This document shows positions 16,053-24,399 of a stretch of DNA of 35,056 nucleotides, piece after piece. Under the pieces are notes generated by a model. The model worked only from the letters and a program-made list of their open reading frames with translations, did no database searches and had not been told where the DNA came from. Each line of letters starts with the position of its first letter. Position 1 is the first letter of the stretch. This DNA comes from CAZTDU01 sp050248795 (GTDB lineage: Bacteria; Pseudomonadota; Gammaproteobacteria; Burkholderiales; SG8-39). The stretch covers positions 1 to 35,056 of the forward strand of contig JBFWRS010000034.1 in the NCBI GenBank assembly GCA_050248795.1, read 5' to 3'. Made by a program: the position numbers and the translations under genes.

Positions 16053-17113
16053 CCCTTCGCCTCGCCGCGCGGCGCCACCGGCCGCACCGGCTTGCCTGGC
16101 GCCAGGCCGAGGAAACCCTTGACGACGACGCGCGCGCCGGCGTCGATCCCTTCGAGGATCTCGACCCGGTCGGCCAGCCGCAGGCCGCTGGCGACGCCGC
16201 GGCGCCGCACCGTGCCGTCCTGCTGGTGCACGTAGACGAACTCGCCTTCCACGTCGCGCTGCAGCGCTGCCAGCGGCACCACGAGACGGTTTGTCGTCCC
16301 GGTGGAAAGCACCACGCGGCAGAACTGGCCCGGACGCGCACCCTCGGGCACCGGGTCGAGCACCACCTCGACGCGACCGGTGCGCGACGCCGGGTCTATC
16401 GACGGGTGCACGCGGACGATCTTGCCCGGATGCATCGCACTGCCCAGCGCATCGATGCGCACCTGCGCCGCATCGCCCACCGACAGGTAGGGCATCACCA
16501 GCTCGGAGACGTTTACGTCGGTCACCAGTTGCGACGGGTCGATCACCGTCAGCAGGTGCGTGTGCTGCGGCGTGACATTGCCCGGTTCCACCAGCCGCCG
16601 CGCCACCACGCCCGCGAACGGCGCGGCGATCGTCATGTGTCCGACGCGCGTGCGCAGCAGCCGTTCCTCGGCGCGCGCGATTTCCAGCACCGTCGCGGCG
16701 CGCGACACCGCGTCGTCGCTGACGAAGCCCTTCTCCTTCAACTGGCGGTTGCGGCCATGGTCGGCATCGGCCTGGCGCGCGGTCGCGACCGCCTTGTCGA
16801 GCTGGGCGCGCAGGATGCGGTCGTCGTAGCGCACCAGCACCTGCCCTGCCGTGACGCGGTCGCCTTCACGCACGCGGACCTCGGCGACCGAACCTTCCTC
16901 CTGGTTGACGATGCGCACTTCGCGCAGCGCGCGCAGGCTGCCCGCGCGGTCGGCGGTGTACGACAGGCGCCCGGGCTCGGCCGTGGCGAGTTCGACCAGG
17001 TGGGGGCGCGGCTTGGCCGCGGCCGGCTTGGCGGAGCCTTTCGACTCGGCCCCGCAGCCCGCGAGCGCAACAAGCGGAGGCAGGATCCAGAGCAGCATGC
17101 GATATTTCGACAT
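16049..17113 (-). CDS. RND efflux periplasmic adaptor lipoprotein (membrane fusion protein)
   Basis: 354 residues from the ATG at 17113. The N-terminus is a lipoprotein signal (MSKYRMLLWILPPLVALAGC) with lipobox LAGC and acylated Cys20. Then come a barrel-sandwich/lipoyl half-motif (GSLRALREVRIVNQEEG, VREGDRVTAGQVLVRYD), an alpha-hairpin (LDKAVATARQADADHG to RAEERLL), the second lipoyl half (MTIAAPFAGVVARRLVEPGN) and beta-barrel and membrane-proximal domains. It bridges the inner-membrane RND pump to an outer-membrane channel. An upstream ATG at 17149 would place 12 residues ahead of the signal and is unlikely. First gene of the seven-gene minus-strand run. Confidence 0.93.
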   Translation of the reverse strand: MSKYRMLLWILPPLVALAGCGAESKGSAKPAAAKPRPHLVELATAEPGRLSYTADRAGSLRALREVRIVNQEEGSVAEVRVREGDRVTAGQVLVRYDDRILRAQLDKAVATARQADADHGRNRQLKEKGFVSDDAVSRAATVLEIARAEERLLRTRVGHMTIAAPFAGVVARRLVEPGNVTPQHTHLLTVIDPSQLVTDVNVSELVMPYLSVGDAAQVRIDALGSAMHPGKIVRVHPSIDPASRTGRVEVVLDPVPEGARPGQFCRVVLSTGTTNRLVVPLAALQRDVEGEFVYVHQQDGTVRRRGVASGLRLADRVEILEGIDAGARVVVKGFLGLAPGKPVRPVAPRGEAKG

Positions 17114-17132
17114 GCGCGGTGTTATACCGCGC
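17114..17132. promoter_or_regulatory. Inverted repeat over the RND-operon start and -10 region
   Basis: GCGCGGT-gttat-ACCGCGC: perfect 7-bp arms around a 5-nt spacer, lying immediately upstream of the adaptor ATG at 17113. On the minus strand the centre reads TATAAC (17121-17126), a 5/6 match to a -10 box, so the dyad would straddle the promoter. It could be a repressor operator or a hairpin at the very 5' end of the message. No regulator gene adjoins it. Confidence 0.45.
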
Positions 17133-17211
17133 CCGGCGCGGCGCCGCACGAACTGGATCGCGGCGCGGGCGTGTACGGGTCGAACCGGAAAATGACAGGA
17201 GGCACCATCCC

Positions 17212-18324
17212 ATGGCCATCAATCGCAAACCCCGCATCCGCCGCATTGCCATCACCACCGGCGGCGGAGATGCACCCGGACTGAACGCGGTGATCCGCGG
17301 CGTGGTGCTGACGGCGCGGCGCCTGGGCTGGGACTGCGTCGGCATCCGCTCGGGCTATGACGGCCTGCTGTCGAGCACCCCGCGCAAGGGGCTGGTGCCG
17401 CTGACGCCCGAGCGCGTGCAGGGCATCACCGACCAGGGCGGCACCATCCTCGGCACCACCAACGCCGGCAATCCGCTGAAGTACCCCGTCCGGCTGGCCG
17501 ACGGCAGGCTGGTCGAGCGCGACCGCTCGCGCGAACTGCTGCTCGCGCTGAAGAAGCAGCGCATCGACGCGCTGATCGCGATAGGCGGCGACGGCTCGCT
17601 CGGCATCGCCAACGGCCTGGCGAAAAAGGGCCTGCGCGTCGTCGGCGTGCCGAAGACCATCGACAACGACCTGGACAGCACCGTCGTCACATTCGGCTTC
17701 GACTCCGCGGTGTCCTTCGCCACCGAGTGCATAGATCGCCTGCACACCACCGCCGAGTCGCACCGCCGCGTGATGGTGGTCGAGGTGATGGGCCGCTACG
17801 CGGGATGGATCGCACTGAACAGCGGCGTTTCCGGCGACGCGCATGGCATCCTGATCCCGGAGATTCCCTACGACATCCGCAAGGTCGCGAACGCCATCCG
17901 CGCCCGCGAGCGCGCGGGCCTGACCTACTCGATCGTCGTCGTTGCCGAGGGCGCGATGCCGGTCGGCGGCGGGCACTCGGTGATCGAAAAGCGCGTCGGC
18001 GCAGCCGAACGGCTGGGCGGCGCGGCTGAACGGGTGGCGGCGGAACTCGGCAGGCTTACCGGCAAGGAAACGCGTCACGTGGTGCTGGGTCATCTGTTGC
18101 GCGGCGGATCGCCGACCACGTTCGACCGCCTGATCTCGTTAAGGTTCGGCGCCGCCGCCGTGCGCGCGCTGGCGGAAGGCCGCTCCGGCGTCATGGTTGC
18201 GCTCGATCCGCCGACGGTGCGCTACGTGCCGCTCGCCAGGGCGACGCGCCGCATGAAGAACGTGCCGCTGGATTCCGACACCATCCGCACCGCGCGCGAC
18301 CTCGGCATCGCACTAGGCGACTGA
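17212..18324 (+). CDS. 6-phosphofructokinase (PFK-A superfamily)
   Basis: 370 residues from the ATG at 17212, with an AGGAGG about 10 nt upstream. Conserved blocks: nucleotide loop TTGGGDAPGLNAVIRG (15-30), GGDGS (125-129), the catalytic PKTIDND (147-153, base Asp151), MGRYAGWIA (193-201) and a late LGHLLRGGSPT. It phosphorylates fructose-6-phosphate in glycolysis. The donor is not certain: Gly128 (E. coli Gly104) favours ATP, while Lys148 (E. coli Gly124) is shared with PPi-dependent and some actinobacterial ATP-dependent enzymes. It is divergent from the RND operon and overlaps the convergent GGDEF/EAL gene by 12 nt. With MalQ-TreY it suggests active storage-sugar metabolism. Confidence 0.93.
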   Translation: MAINRKPRIRRIAITTGGGDAPGLNAVIRGVVLTARRLGWDCVGIRSGYDGLLSSTPRKGLVPLTPERVQGITDQGGTILGTTNAGNPLKYPVRLADGRLVERDRSRELLLALKKQRIDALIAIGGDGSLGIANGLAKKGLRVVGVPKTIDNDLDSTVVTFGFDSAVSFATECIDRLHTTAESHRRVMVVEVMGRYAGWIALNSGVSGDAHGILIPEIPYDIRKVANAIRARERAGLTYSIVVVAEGAMPVGGGHSVIEKRVGAAERLGGAAERVAAELGRLTGKETRHVVLGHLLRGGSPTTFDRLISLRFGAAAVRALAEGRSGVMVALDPPTVRYVPLARATRRMKNVPLDSDTIRTARDLGIALGD

Positions 18325-21225
18325 GGCCACCGCCCCGCCGCGCAGCAGCCGCTCGAAGGCAGGCGCATCCAGCGGCGGGCTGAAGCGATGGCCCTGCCAC
18401 TGCTCGCAGCCGAGCGCGAGCAGCCGCTCGAGCTGGGCATCGTCCTCGACGCCTTCGGCCGCCACGTGCAGGCCCAGGCTGCGCGCCATCGAGGCGATGG
18501 TCTCGACGATCACCGCATCGTCGCGATTCGACGCCAATTCGCGCACGAACGACTGGTCGATCTTCAGCTTGTGTATCGGCAGGCGCCGCAGGTAGGCAAG
18601 GCTCGAATAGCCGGTGCCGAAGTCGTCTATCGCCAGCCGCACGCCAAGCGCGCCTATCCTGCGCAGCGCCTCGATGTTCTCGGCCACGTCGCCCATCAGC
18701 GCGCGCTCGGTGACTTCAAGTTCCACCGATCTTGCGCTGACGCCGTTGCGCCGCAGCGAGTCTTCCAGGCGCGCGACGTACGCCGCGCCCTCGGCCAGTT
18801 CGGCGGGCGACACGTTCAGCGCGAACCAGGGTCCGTCGGGTCCGATGCGCCAGGCGCCGATCTGCGCCAGCGCGCGGTCCGCGGTCCACTCGCCTATCGC
18901 GCGTATCAGGCCGATCTCTTCGGCCAGCGGAATGAAGACGTCCGGCATCAGCAGGCCGCGCTCGGGGTGGCGCCAGCGCACCAGCACCTCGGCGCCGACG
19001 ATGCGCGCATGCGGCGCCGTCGCCCGCCCGGTCAGGACGGGCTGGTAGTGCAGCGTGAATTCGCCGCGCGACAGCGCGCGGCGCAGGTCGTTCTCCAGCG
19101 CCAGCCGTTCGCTGCCGCTGCGCCCCATCTCCGCCGTGTAGCGGCGCACGCCGTTGCGGCCTGCGGCCTTGGCTCGGCTCATGGCGAGGTCGGCGTTGCG
19201 CAACAGCTCGCCGAAGGTCGCGCCGTCGCCCGGATACACCGCGATGCCGATGGACGCGCTGATCGCCAGCGAGCGCCCGTCCACCATGAATGGCCGCGCA
19301 AGCGCATTCAGGATTCGCTGCGCGACGGCATCCGCCTCGGTATCCGCGCGCATGCCGTCCCACAGCAACGCGAACTCGTCCCCGCCAAGCCTCGCCAGCG
19401 TGTCCTGCCGGCGCAGCGTGTTCGCCAGACGCTCGCCCACCGCGCGCAGCAGCGCGTCGCCCGCCGCGTGGCCGAGCGAGTCGTTGACCAGCTTGAATCG
19501 GTCGAGGTCGAAGGTCAGCAGCGCGAGCTGGCCCCGCGCACGCGCGGCGGCGACGATCGCCTGCTCGGCGCGTTCGGCGAGCAGCAGGCGGTTCGGCAGC
19601 CCGGTCTGCGCATCGCGCGTGGCGAGGTACTGGATGCGCTCCTCGGCCAGGCGCCTGGCGGTGATGTCGGCGCCGGTGCCGCGGTAGCCCTTCAGCTTTC
19701 CCGCGGCATCGAATACGGGGATGCCATTCACCTGCTGCCAGATGACGCGGCCCGACTTGGTGATCGAGCGGTGCACGAGTTCCCGGAACGGCCCGCCGCC
19801 AGGCACGCGCTGCTCGAACCACGCGTCCACCGACCTCGCCTCGCCCAGCGGCATGAACTCCTGCGGCGAGCGCCCGAGCATTTCGGACTGCGTGTAGCCG
19901 AGGACCGACTCGATGCGCGCCGACAGGTAGGTGTAGCGCCACGCGGCGTCGGTCTCCCAGACGAATTCGCCCGAGGCCTCGACCACGTCGCGGAAGCGCT
20001 GCTCGCGTTCGGCCAGCTTCTCGCGTGCCTCGCGCGCCTCGGAAACGTCGCGCACGACGGTCTGCAGCAGCAGGCGCCCGCGCTCGAGGTAGGAAACGGA
20101 CGCCATCTCGACCGTCATCGCCGAGCCGTCGGCGCGCAGCAGCCTGAACTCCGCGAACGGGGTCGCGCCGGGCCCCGCCAGCAGGAATTCGAGCCGCTCG
20201 CGGTGCCGCGCCGCGTCCCCCGGGTGTATCAGGTCCTCGGTGCGCTGGCCGACCGGCGCCCCGCTGCGCAACTGGCTCCAGATGCGTTCCGCAGCTGCGT
20301 TCGCGTATTCGACATAGCCGTTCCACGACACCACCACGCCGTCCGGGGACAGGTCCACCAGCGCGCGGTAGCGCTCCTCGGCATCGCGCGACGCCTGCTC
20401 GGCGCGCTTGCGCGCGTCGATGTCCAGCACCATCCCGGTCATGCGCAGCGCACGTCCGTCGGGCCCGCGCCGCGTCACGCGGCCCACGGCATGCAGCCAT
20501 TTCCATTCGCCCTGCTCGGTCCTGAAGCGGCCTTCGGCATTGAACACCGGCGCGGCGCCGGTGATGGCGTCGAGGAACGCACGGCGCATGCGTTCGCGAT
20601 CCTGCGGATGCGCGTGCTCCAGCGAATCGAAGCTGACGCCGCTGCGAACGCCCTGCGCATCGCCGAGCAACTGGTACCAGCCTTCTCCCAGGTGGGTGCG
20701 CCGGCTTTCCAAGTCCAGGTCCCAGATCGCCGAACTGCCGCCTTCGATCGCGAGTTCCAGCCTTTCCTTCGCCAGCGCCAGCGCCTCCTCGGCGGTGCGC
20801 TTCGCGGTCACGTCCTTGCCGACGCCGCGGTAGCCGATGAAGCGGTCGTCGGCGTCGAAGCGCGGTTCGCCCGACACCACGTGCACGCTGCGCGTGCCGC
20901 CCGGTCCGTAGCTGACCACTTCCAGCTCGTGGAAGGGCTCGAGCCGCTCCAGCCGGGCGAGGTGGGCGGCCAGCGCCTGCGGCTCGATCTCGATTACCGG
21001 CACTTCCCACAGCCGCCTGCCGTAGGCGGACGCGCTGCCCAGCAACTGCGCCACCGCGGCGCCGCCGGTGAGCCAGGTCATGCGATGCTCGGCGTCGGAC
21101 TCCCAGAACCAGTCGGCAGACAGCGCGGTGAGGCGCCTGAAGCGCTCCTCCTCCGCGCTGAAGCCGCGCGCAGCGCCGCCGCCGCGCGCGCCGAGCAGGG
21201 ACAGCAATCCGGACAGCAAGCCCAT
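18313..21225 (-). CDS. Four-PAS GGDEF/EAL cyclic-di-GMP signalling protein
   Basis: 970 residues, apparently cytoplasmic, with only a short hydrophobic N-terminus. Four PAS/PAC units lie at about 26-145, 152-277, 281-400 and 408-530. A GGDEF domain follows (533-695) with an intact GGDEF at 614-618 and an RxxD inhibitory site (RRQD) exactly five residues upstream. The C-terminal EAL domain (712-965) has the signature as EVL (746-748) but keeps ELEVTER, the DDFGTGYSSL loop, KIDQSFV and EGVED. Both c-di-GMP synthesis and hydrolysis therefore look possible, with the cyclase under product inhibition. It lies 3 nt after the GspE-like ATPase gene, almost certainly in the same message, and ends in a CTAG inside the PFK gene. 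Confidence 0.94.
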   Translation of the reverse strand: MGLLSGLLSLLGARGGGAARGFSAEEERFRRLTALSADWFWESDAEHRMTWLTGGAAVAQLLGSASAYGRRLWEVPVIEIEPQALAAHLARLERLEPFHELEVVSYGPGGTRSVHVVSGEPRFDADDRFIGYRGVGKDVTAKRTAEEALALAKERLELAIEGGSSAIWDLDLESRRTHLGEGWYQLLGDAQGVRSGVSFDSLEHAHPQDRERMRRAFLDAITGAAPVFNAEGRFRTEQGEWKWLHAVGRVTRRGPDGRALRMTGMVLDIDARKRAEQASRDAEERYRALVDLSPDGVVVSWNGYVEYANAAAERIWSQLRSGAPVGQRTEDLIHPGDAARHRERLEFLLAGPGATPFAEFRLLRADGSAMTVEMASVSYLERGRLLLQTVVRDVSEAREAREKLAEREQRFRDVVEASGEFVWETDAAWRYTYLSARIESVLGYTQSEMLGRSPQEFMPLGEARSVDAWFEQRVPGGGPFRELVHRSITKSGRVIWQQVNGIPVFDAAGKLKGYRGTGADITARRLAEERIQYLATRDAQTGLPNRLLLAERAEQAIVAAARARGQLALLTFDLDRFKLVNDSLGHAAGDALLRAVGERLANTLRRQDTLARLGGDEFALLWDGMRADTEADAVAQRILNALARPFMVDGRSLAISASIGIAVYPGDGATFGELLRNADLAMSRAKAAGRNGVRRYTAEMGRSGSERLALENDLRRALSRGEFTLHYQPVLTGRATAPHARIVGAEVLVRWRHPERGLLMPDVFIPLAEEIGLIRAIGEWTADRALAQIGAWRIGPDGPWFALNVSPAELAEGAAYVARLEDSLRRNGVSARSVELEVTERALMGDVAENIEALRRIGALGVRLAIDDFGTGYSSLAYLRRLPIHKLKIDQSFVRELASNRDDAVIVETIASMARSLGLHVAAEGVEDDAQLERLLALGCEQWQGHRFSPPLDAPAFERLLRGGAVASVA

Positions 21226-21228
21226 GCG

Positions 21229-23025
21229 CTAGGCGCCGTCGCCGCCGGCTGCCGGCGGCGCGACCTTGAGCACTTCCTCGATCGTCGTCACGCCGGCCGC
21301 GACCTTCATCGCGCCGCTGACGCGCAGCGGCTTCATGCCTTCCTTGAGCGCCTGCGCGCGGATCTGCGCTTCATCCGCGCTCGCATTGAGCAACTGCCGG
21401 ATCGCCGGCGAGTTGGCGAGGATCTCGTAGATGCCGATGCGGCCCGCGTACCCTGTCATGCGGCATTCCAGGCAGCCCACCGGCTTGTAAACCACCGCCG
21501 GGCGCCTGGCCTTGTACGGCGCGACCAGCGCGTCCCACACCGCCTCATCCTCGACGCGGTGGGTCCCGGCCCGCTCCTTGCAGTGCGGGCACAGGGTGCG
21601 CACCAGGCGCTGCGCCATGACGCCGTTCAGCGTCGCGTTCAGCAGGTACGAGGGCACGCCGAGCTCCAGCAGCCTCGCCACCGATGTCGGCGCATCGTTC
21701 GTGTGCAGCGTGGACAGCACCAGGTGGCCGGTAAGCGCCGCCTGCACCGCCATCTGCGCTGTCTCGAGGTCGCGCACCTCGCCGACCATGATGATGTCCG
21801 GATCCTGGCGCATCAGCGCGCGCAGGCCCTCGGCGAAGCCGAGGTCTATCGCCGGCTGCACCTGCATCTGGTTGAAGCTCGGCTCCACGATCTCGATCGG
21901 GTCCTCGACCGTGCAGACGTTGACTTCGGGCGTCGCCAGCTGCTTCAGCGTCGAGTACAGGGTCGTCGTCTTGCCGGAGCCGGTGGGGCCGGTCACCAGC
22001 ACGATCCCGTTCGGGCGCTGCGTCATCGCGCGCCAGCGCGCGTAGTCCTCGTCGGAGAAACCGAGCTCGCGGAAGTCGCGCACCAGCACCTCGGGATCGA
22101 AGATGCGCATCACGAGCTTCTCGCCGAAGGCCGTCGGCATGGTCGACAGCCGCAGCTCGACTTCCGAGCCGTCCAGCGTCCGGGTCTTGATGCGGCCGTC
22201 CTGCGGCCTGCGCTTTTCCACCACGTCCATGCGGCCGAGTATCTTGATGCGGCTGGTCATCGCGGCGAGCACCGCGGCGGGTATCTGGTAGACCTGGTGC
22301 AGCACGCCGTCGATGCGAAAGCGAACGATGCCCGATTCGCGCCGCGGCTCGATATGGATGTCGCTCGCGCGCTGTTCGAACGCGTAGCTCCACAACCAGT
22401 CGACGACCCGCACGATGTGCGCGTCGTTGGCGTCGAACTGCTTGTTGCTGCTGCCCAGCTCGACCAGCTGCTCGAGGTTGCCGCCGCCGCCCTGCGCGGT
22501 GCGGCTGGCGCCCTTGATCGACTTCGCCAGGTTGTAGAACTCGACCTGGTAGCGCTCGATGTCGAGCGGGTTGGCGATGACGCGCCGGATGTCGAGCTTG
22601 ATGACGCCCGCGACCTCCTTCTCCCATTCGCGCACCCAGGGTTCGGCGGTGGCGATGGTCGCCTCCCGCGTGGTGACGCCGACCGGCAGGATGCGAAAGC
22701 GTGTCGCATAGGCCGAGGACACCACCTCGGTGACGGCGGAGAAGTCCACCTTCAGCGGGTCGATGTGCATGTATTCGAGACCGGCGCGCCCGGCGAGCCA
22801 CTCGGTCAGTGGCTCGAGCGCGAGCTGGCGGTGCGGCGGCTTCGCGCTCTTCCAGGCCTGGTCCGCAATGATCACCAGCGGATGCTGGCTGCCCTTGTAG
22901 TAGCGGCGCTCCTTCCGCAGCCGGTCTGCGTCGGCAGCGCCGACAAGACCGTCCTCGACCAGCCAGTCGAGCAGTTCCGGAAGCGCGAGCCTGCGCTCGC
23001 CAGCGGGCGTACGGACGGCTGCCAT
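21229..23025 (-). CDS. GspE/PilB/PulE-type secretion or pilus ATPase
   Basis: 598 residues. The N-terminal T2SSE-N-like region (about 10-165) includes LPELLDWLVEDGLV and FRILPVGVTTREATIATAEP. The ATPase core has an Asp-box segment (ASDIHIEPRRESGIVRFRIDG), Walker A GPTGSGKTTT (from 346), Walker B IMVGEVRD and a His box (STLHTNDAP). The zinc tetracysteine site is Cys479/Cys482 and Cys518/Cys521. It is a cytoplasmic hexameric motor for type II secretion or type IV pilus assembly. No other pilus or Gsp gene is in the window, so it is an orphan locus paired with a c-di-GMP protein; some relatives (MshE) bind c-di-GMP through the N-domain, but I cannot confirm that motif here. A CATAAT lies 11 nt upstream of the start and no Shine-Dalgarno is seen. 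Confidence 0.93.
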   Translation of the reverse strand: MAAVRTPAGERRLALPELLDWLVEDGLVGAADADRLRKERRYYKGSQHPLVIIADQAWKSAKPPHRQLALEPLTEWLAGRAGLEYMHIDPLKVDFSAVTEVVSSAYATRFRILPVGVTTREATIATAEPWVREWEKEVAGVIKLDIRRVIANPLDIERYQVEFYNLAKSIKGASRTAQGGGGNLEQLVELGSSNKQFDANDAHIVRVVDWLWSYAFEQRASDIHIEPRRESGIVRFRIDGVLHQVYQIPAAVLAAMTSRIKILGRMDVVEKRRPQDGRIKTRTLDGSEVELRLSTMPTAFGEKLVMRIFDPEVLVRDFRELGFSDEDYARWRAMTQRPNGIVLVTGPTGSGKTTTLYSTLKQLATPEVNVCTVEDPIEIVEPSFNQMQVQPAIDLGFAEGLRALMRQDPDIIMVGEVRDLETAQMAVQAALTGHLVLSTLHTNDAPTSVARLLELGVPSYLLNATLNGVMAQRLVRTLCPHCKERAGTHRVEDEAVWDALVAPYKARRPAVVYKPVGCLECRMTGYAGRIGIYEILANSPAIRQLLNASADEAQIRAQALKEGMKPLRVSGAMKVAAGVTTIEEVLKVAPPAAGGDGA

Positions 23026-23036
23026 AGCGGTTGCGC

Positions 23037-23042
23037 ATTATG
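23037..23042 (-). promoter_or_regulatory. Candidate -10 box of the GspE-like/GGDEF operon
   Basis: Minus-strand CATAAT, 5/6 to TATAAT, ending 11 nt before the ATG at 23025; the predicted 5' leader would be only about 4-5 nt. It lies 9 bp from the opposing -10 of the transporter gene, so the two promoters would interfere. Confidence 0.35.
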
Positions 23043-23051
23043 CCCTGCGAC

Positions 23052-23057
23052 TACAAT
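23052..23057 (+). promoter_or_regulatory. Candidate -10 box of the MFS transporter gene
   Basis: TACAAT, 5/6 to TATAAT, ending 6 nt before the ATG at 23064. A weak -35 candidate, TTGCGC at 23031-23036, is 15 nt upstream. No Shine-Dalgarno is present between the box and the start, which fits a leaderless message. Confidence 0.4.
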
Positions 23058-23063
23058 GCGCGC

Positions 23064-24347
23064 ATGTCTGCCGCCCGTACCAGCGCCCTCGCGGGCGACG
23101 TCAGGCCGCGCGAGGTCTGGGCGTGGAGCATGTACGACTTCGCCAACTCGGGCTACACCACGGTCGTGATCACTGCCGTGTTCAGCGCCTACTTCGTCGG
23201 CTCGGTGGCCGGCCAGGCGCCCTGGGCGACCTTCGCCTGGACCGCGGCGCTGTCGGTTTCCTACGCCGCGGTGATGCTCAGCGCACCGCTGGTCGGCGCC
23301 TGGGCCGACGCGCGTGCGGCGAAAAAGCGACTGCTGCTCGTGTCCACCGCCGGGTGCGTGCTCTTTACCGCGGCGCTGTGGTTCGCGGTGCCGGGCGCGG
23401 TGGCGCTCGCGCTGGTCCTGGTGGCGCTGTCGAACTATTTCTTCGCCACCGGCGAGAACCTGATCGCCGCCTTCCTGCCGGAACTGGCCGATTCGGAAGC
23501 CATGGGCCGCGTATCAGGCTGGGGATGGAGCCTTGGCTACCTGGGCGGCATCGTGTCCCTCGGGCTGTCGCTCGCCTACATCACCTGGGCACAGAAGCAG
23601 GGCCAGGGCGCCGGCGAGTTCGTACCGGTGACGATGCTGATCACCGCGGCGCTGTTCGCGCTCGCCGCGGCGCCGACCTTCCTGCTGCTGCGCGAGCGGG
23701 CACTGCCGCAGCCCAGGACGCAGGATGCCTGGGCGCGCGTGCTGGATACGCTGCGCCACGCGGCACAGTTCCGCGACCTGCGCCGCTTCCTCGTCTGCAT
23801 CCTGTTCTACCAGGCCGGCATCGCCGCGGTGATCGCGCTGGCGGCGATCTACGCGCAGCAGGCGATGAAGTTCACCACGCAGCAGACCATCACGCTGATC
23901 CTGGTGGTCAACATCACCGCCGCCGCCGGCGCGTTCGCCTTCGGCTACCTGCAGGACCGCATCGGCCACGTCAGGGCGATGGCGATCACGCTCGCCGGCT
24001 GGATTGCGATGATCGCGATCGCCTACACCGCTCAAGGGGCGCCCGCGTTCTGGGTCGCGGCGAATATCGCCGGCCTGTGCATGGGTTCGGCGCAGGCGGC
24101 GGGGCGCGCCATCGTCGGCTACCTCTCGCCGCCCGCCCGGCTGGCGGAGTTCTTCGGACTGTGGGGCCTGGCGGTGAAGACCGCGTCCATCTTCGGCCCG
24201 ATCACCTACGGCACCGTCACCTGGATGTTCGCCGGCGACCACCGCCTGGCGATGCTCGCGGTCGGCGCCTACTTTGTCGTCGGCCTCGTGCTGCTCTCGG
24301 GCATCGACATTGCGCGCGGCCGCGCCGCAGCGCTGGCTTCGCCATGA
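23064..24347 (+). CDS. UMF1-family MFS transporter
   Basis: 427 residues from the ATG at 23064 with about 12 hydrophobic helices. The N-terminal WSMYDFANSGYTTVVIT is the hallmark of the UMF1 family (relatives of yeast Atg22, an amino-acid exporter of the vacuole). Other MFS features are the loop ADARAAKKRLLL after TM2 and GYLQDRIGHVRAMAIT in the second half. Bacterial members have poorly known substrates, with peptides or amino acids most often guessed. An in-frame ATG at 23031 would add 11 residues but lies upstream of the apparent -10 box. It is divergent from the GspE-like gene by 38 nt; the peroxiredoxin gene follows after 52 nt with its own ribosome site. Confidence 0.88.
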   Translation: MSAARTSALAGDVRPREVWAWSMYDFANSGYTTVVITAVFSAYFVGSVAGQAPWATFAWTAALSVSYAAVMLSAPLVGAWADARAAKKRLLLVSTAGCVLFTAALWFAVPGAVALALVLVALSNYFFATGENLIAAFLPELADSEAMGRVSGWGWSLGYLGGIVSLGLSLAYITWAQKQGQGAGEFVPVTMLITAALFALAAAPTFLLLRERALPQPRTQDAWARVLDTLRHAAQFRDLRRFLVCILFYQAGIAAVIALAAIYAQQAMKFTTQQTITLILVVNITAAAGAFAFGYLQDRIGHVRAMAITLAGWIAMIAIAYTAQGAPAFWVAANIAGLCMGSAQAAGRAIVGYLSPPARLAEFFGLWGLAVKTASIFGPITYGTVTWMFAGDHRLAMLAVGAYFVVGLVLLSGIDIARGRAAALASP

Positions 24348-24399
24348 AATCGATGGGTTAAACTCGCGCTCCCGATCAGACACAGCGGAGATTTCCCCC

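Noticed and set aside
12819..16235. A 3.4-kb plus-strand open frame antisense to the RND pump
   Set aside because: It is His/Arg/Asp/Gln-rich, a shadow of the RND coding sequence with no motif of its own.
18388..23169. A 4.8-kb open frame on the plus strand, antisense to the GGDEF/EAL and GspE-like genes
   Set aside because: The predicted protein is Arg/His/Ala/Gln-rich with no domain, and it mirrors two clearly real genes; long antisense frames are expected at this GC content.
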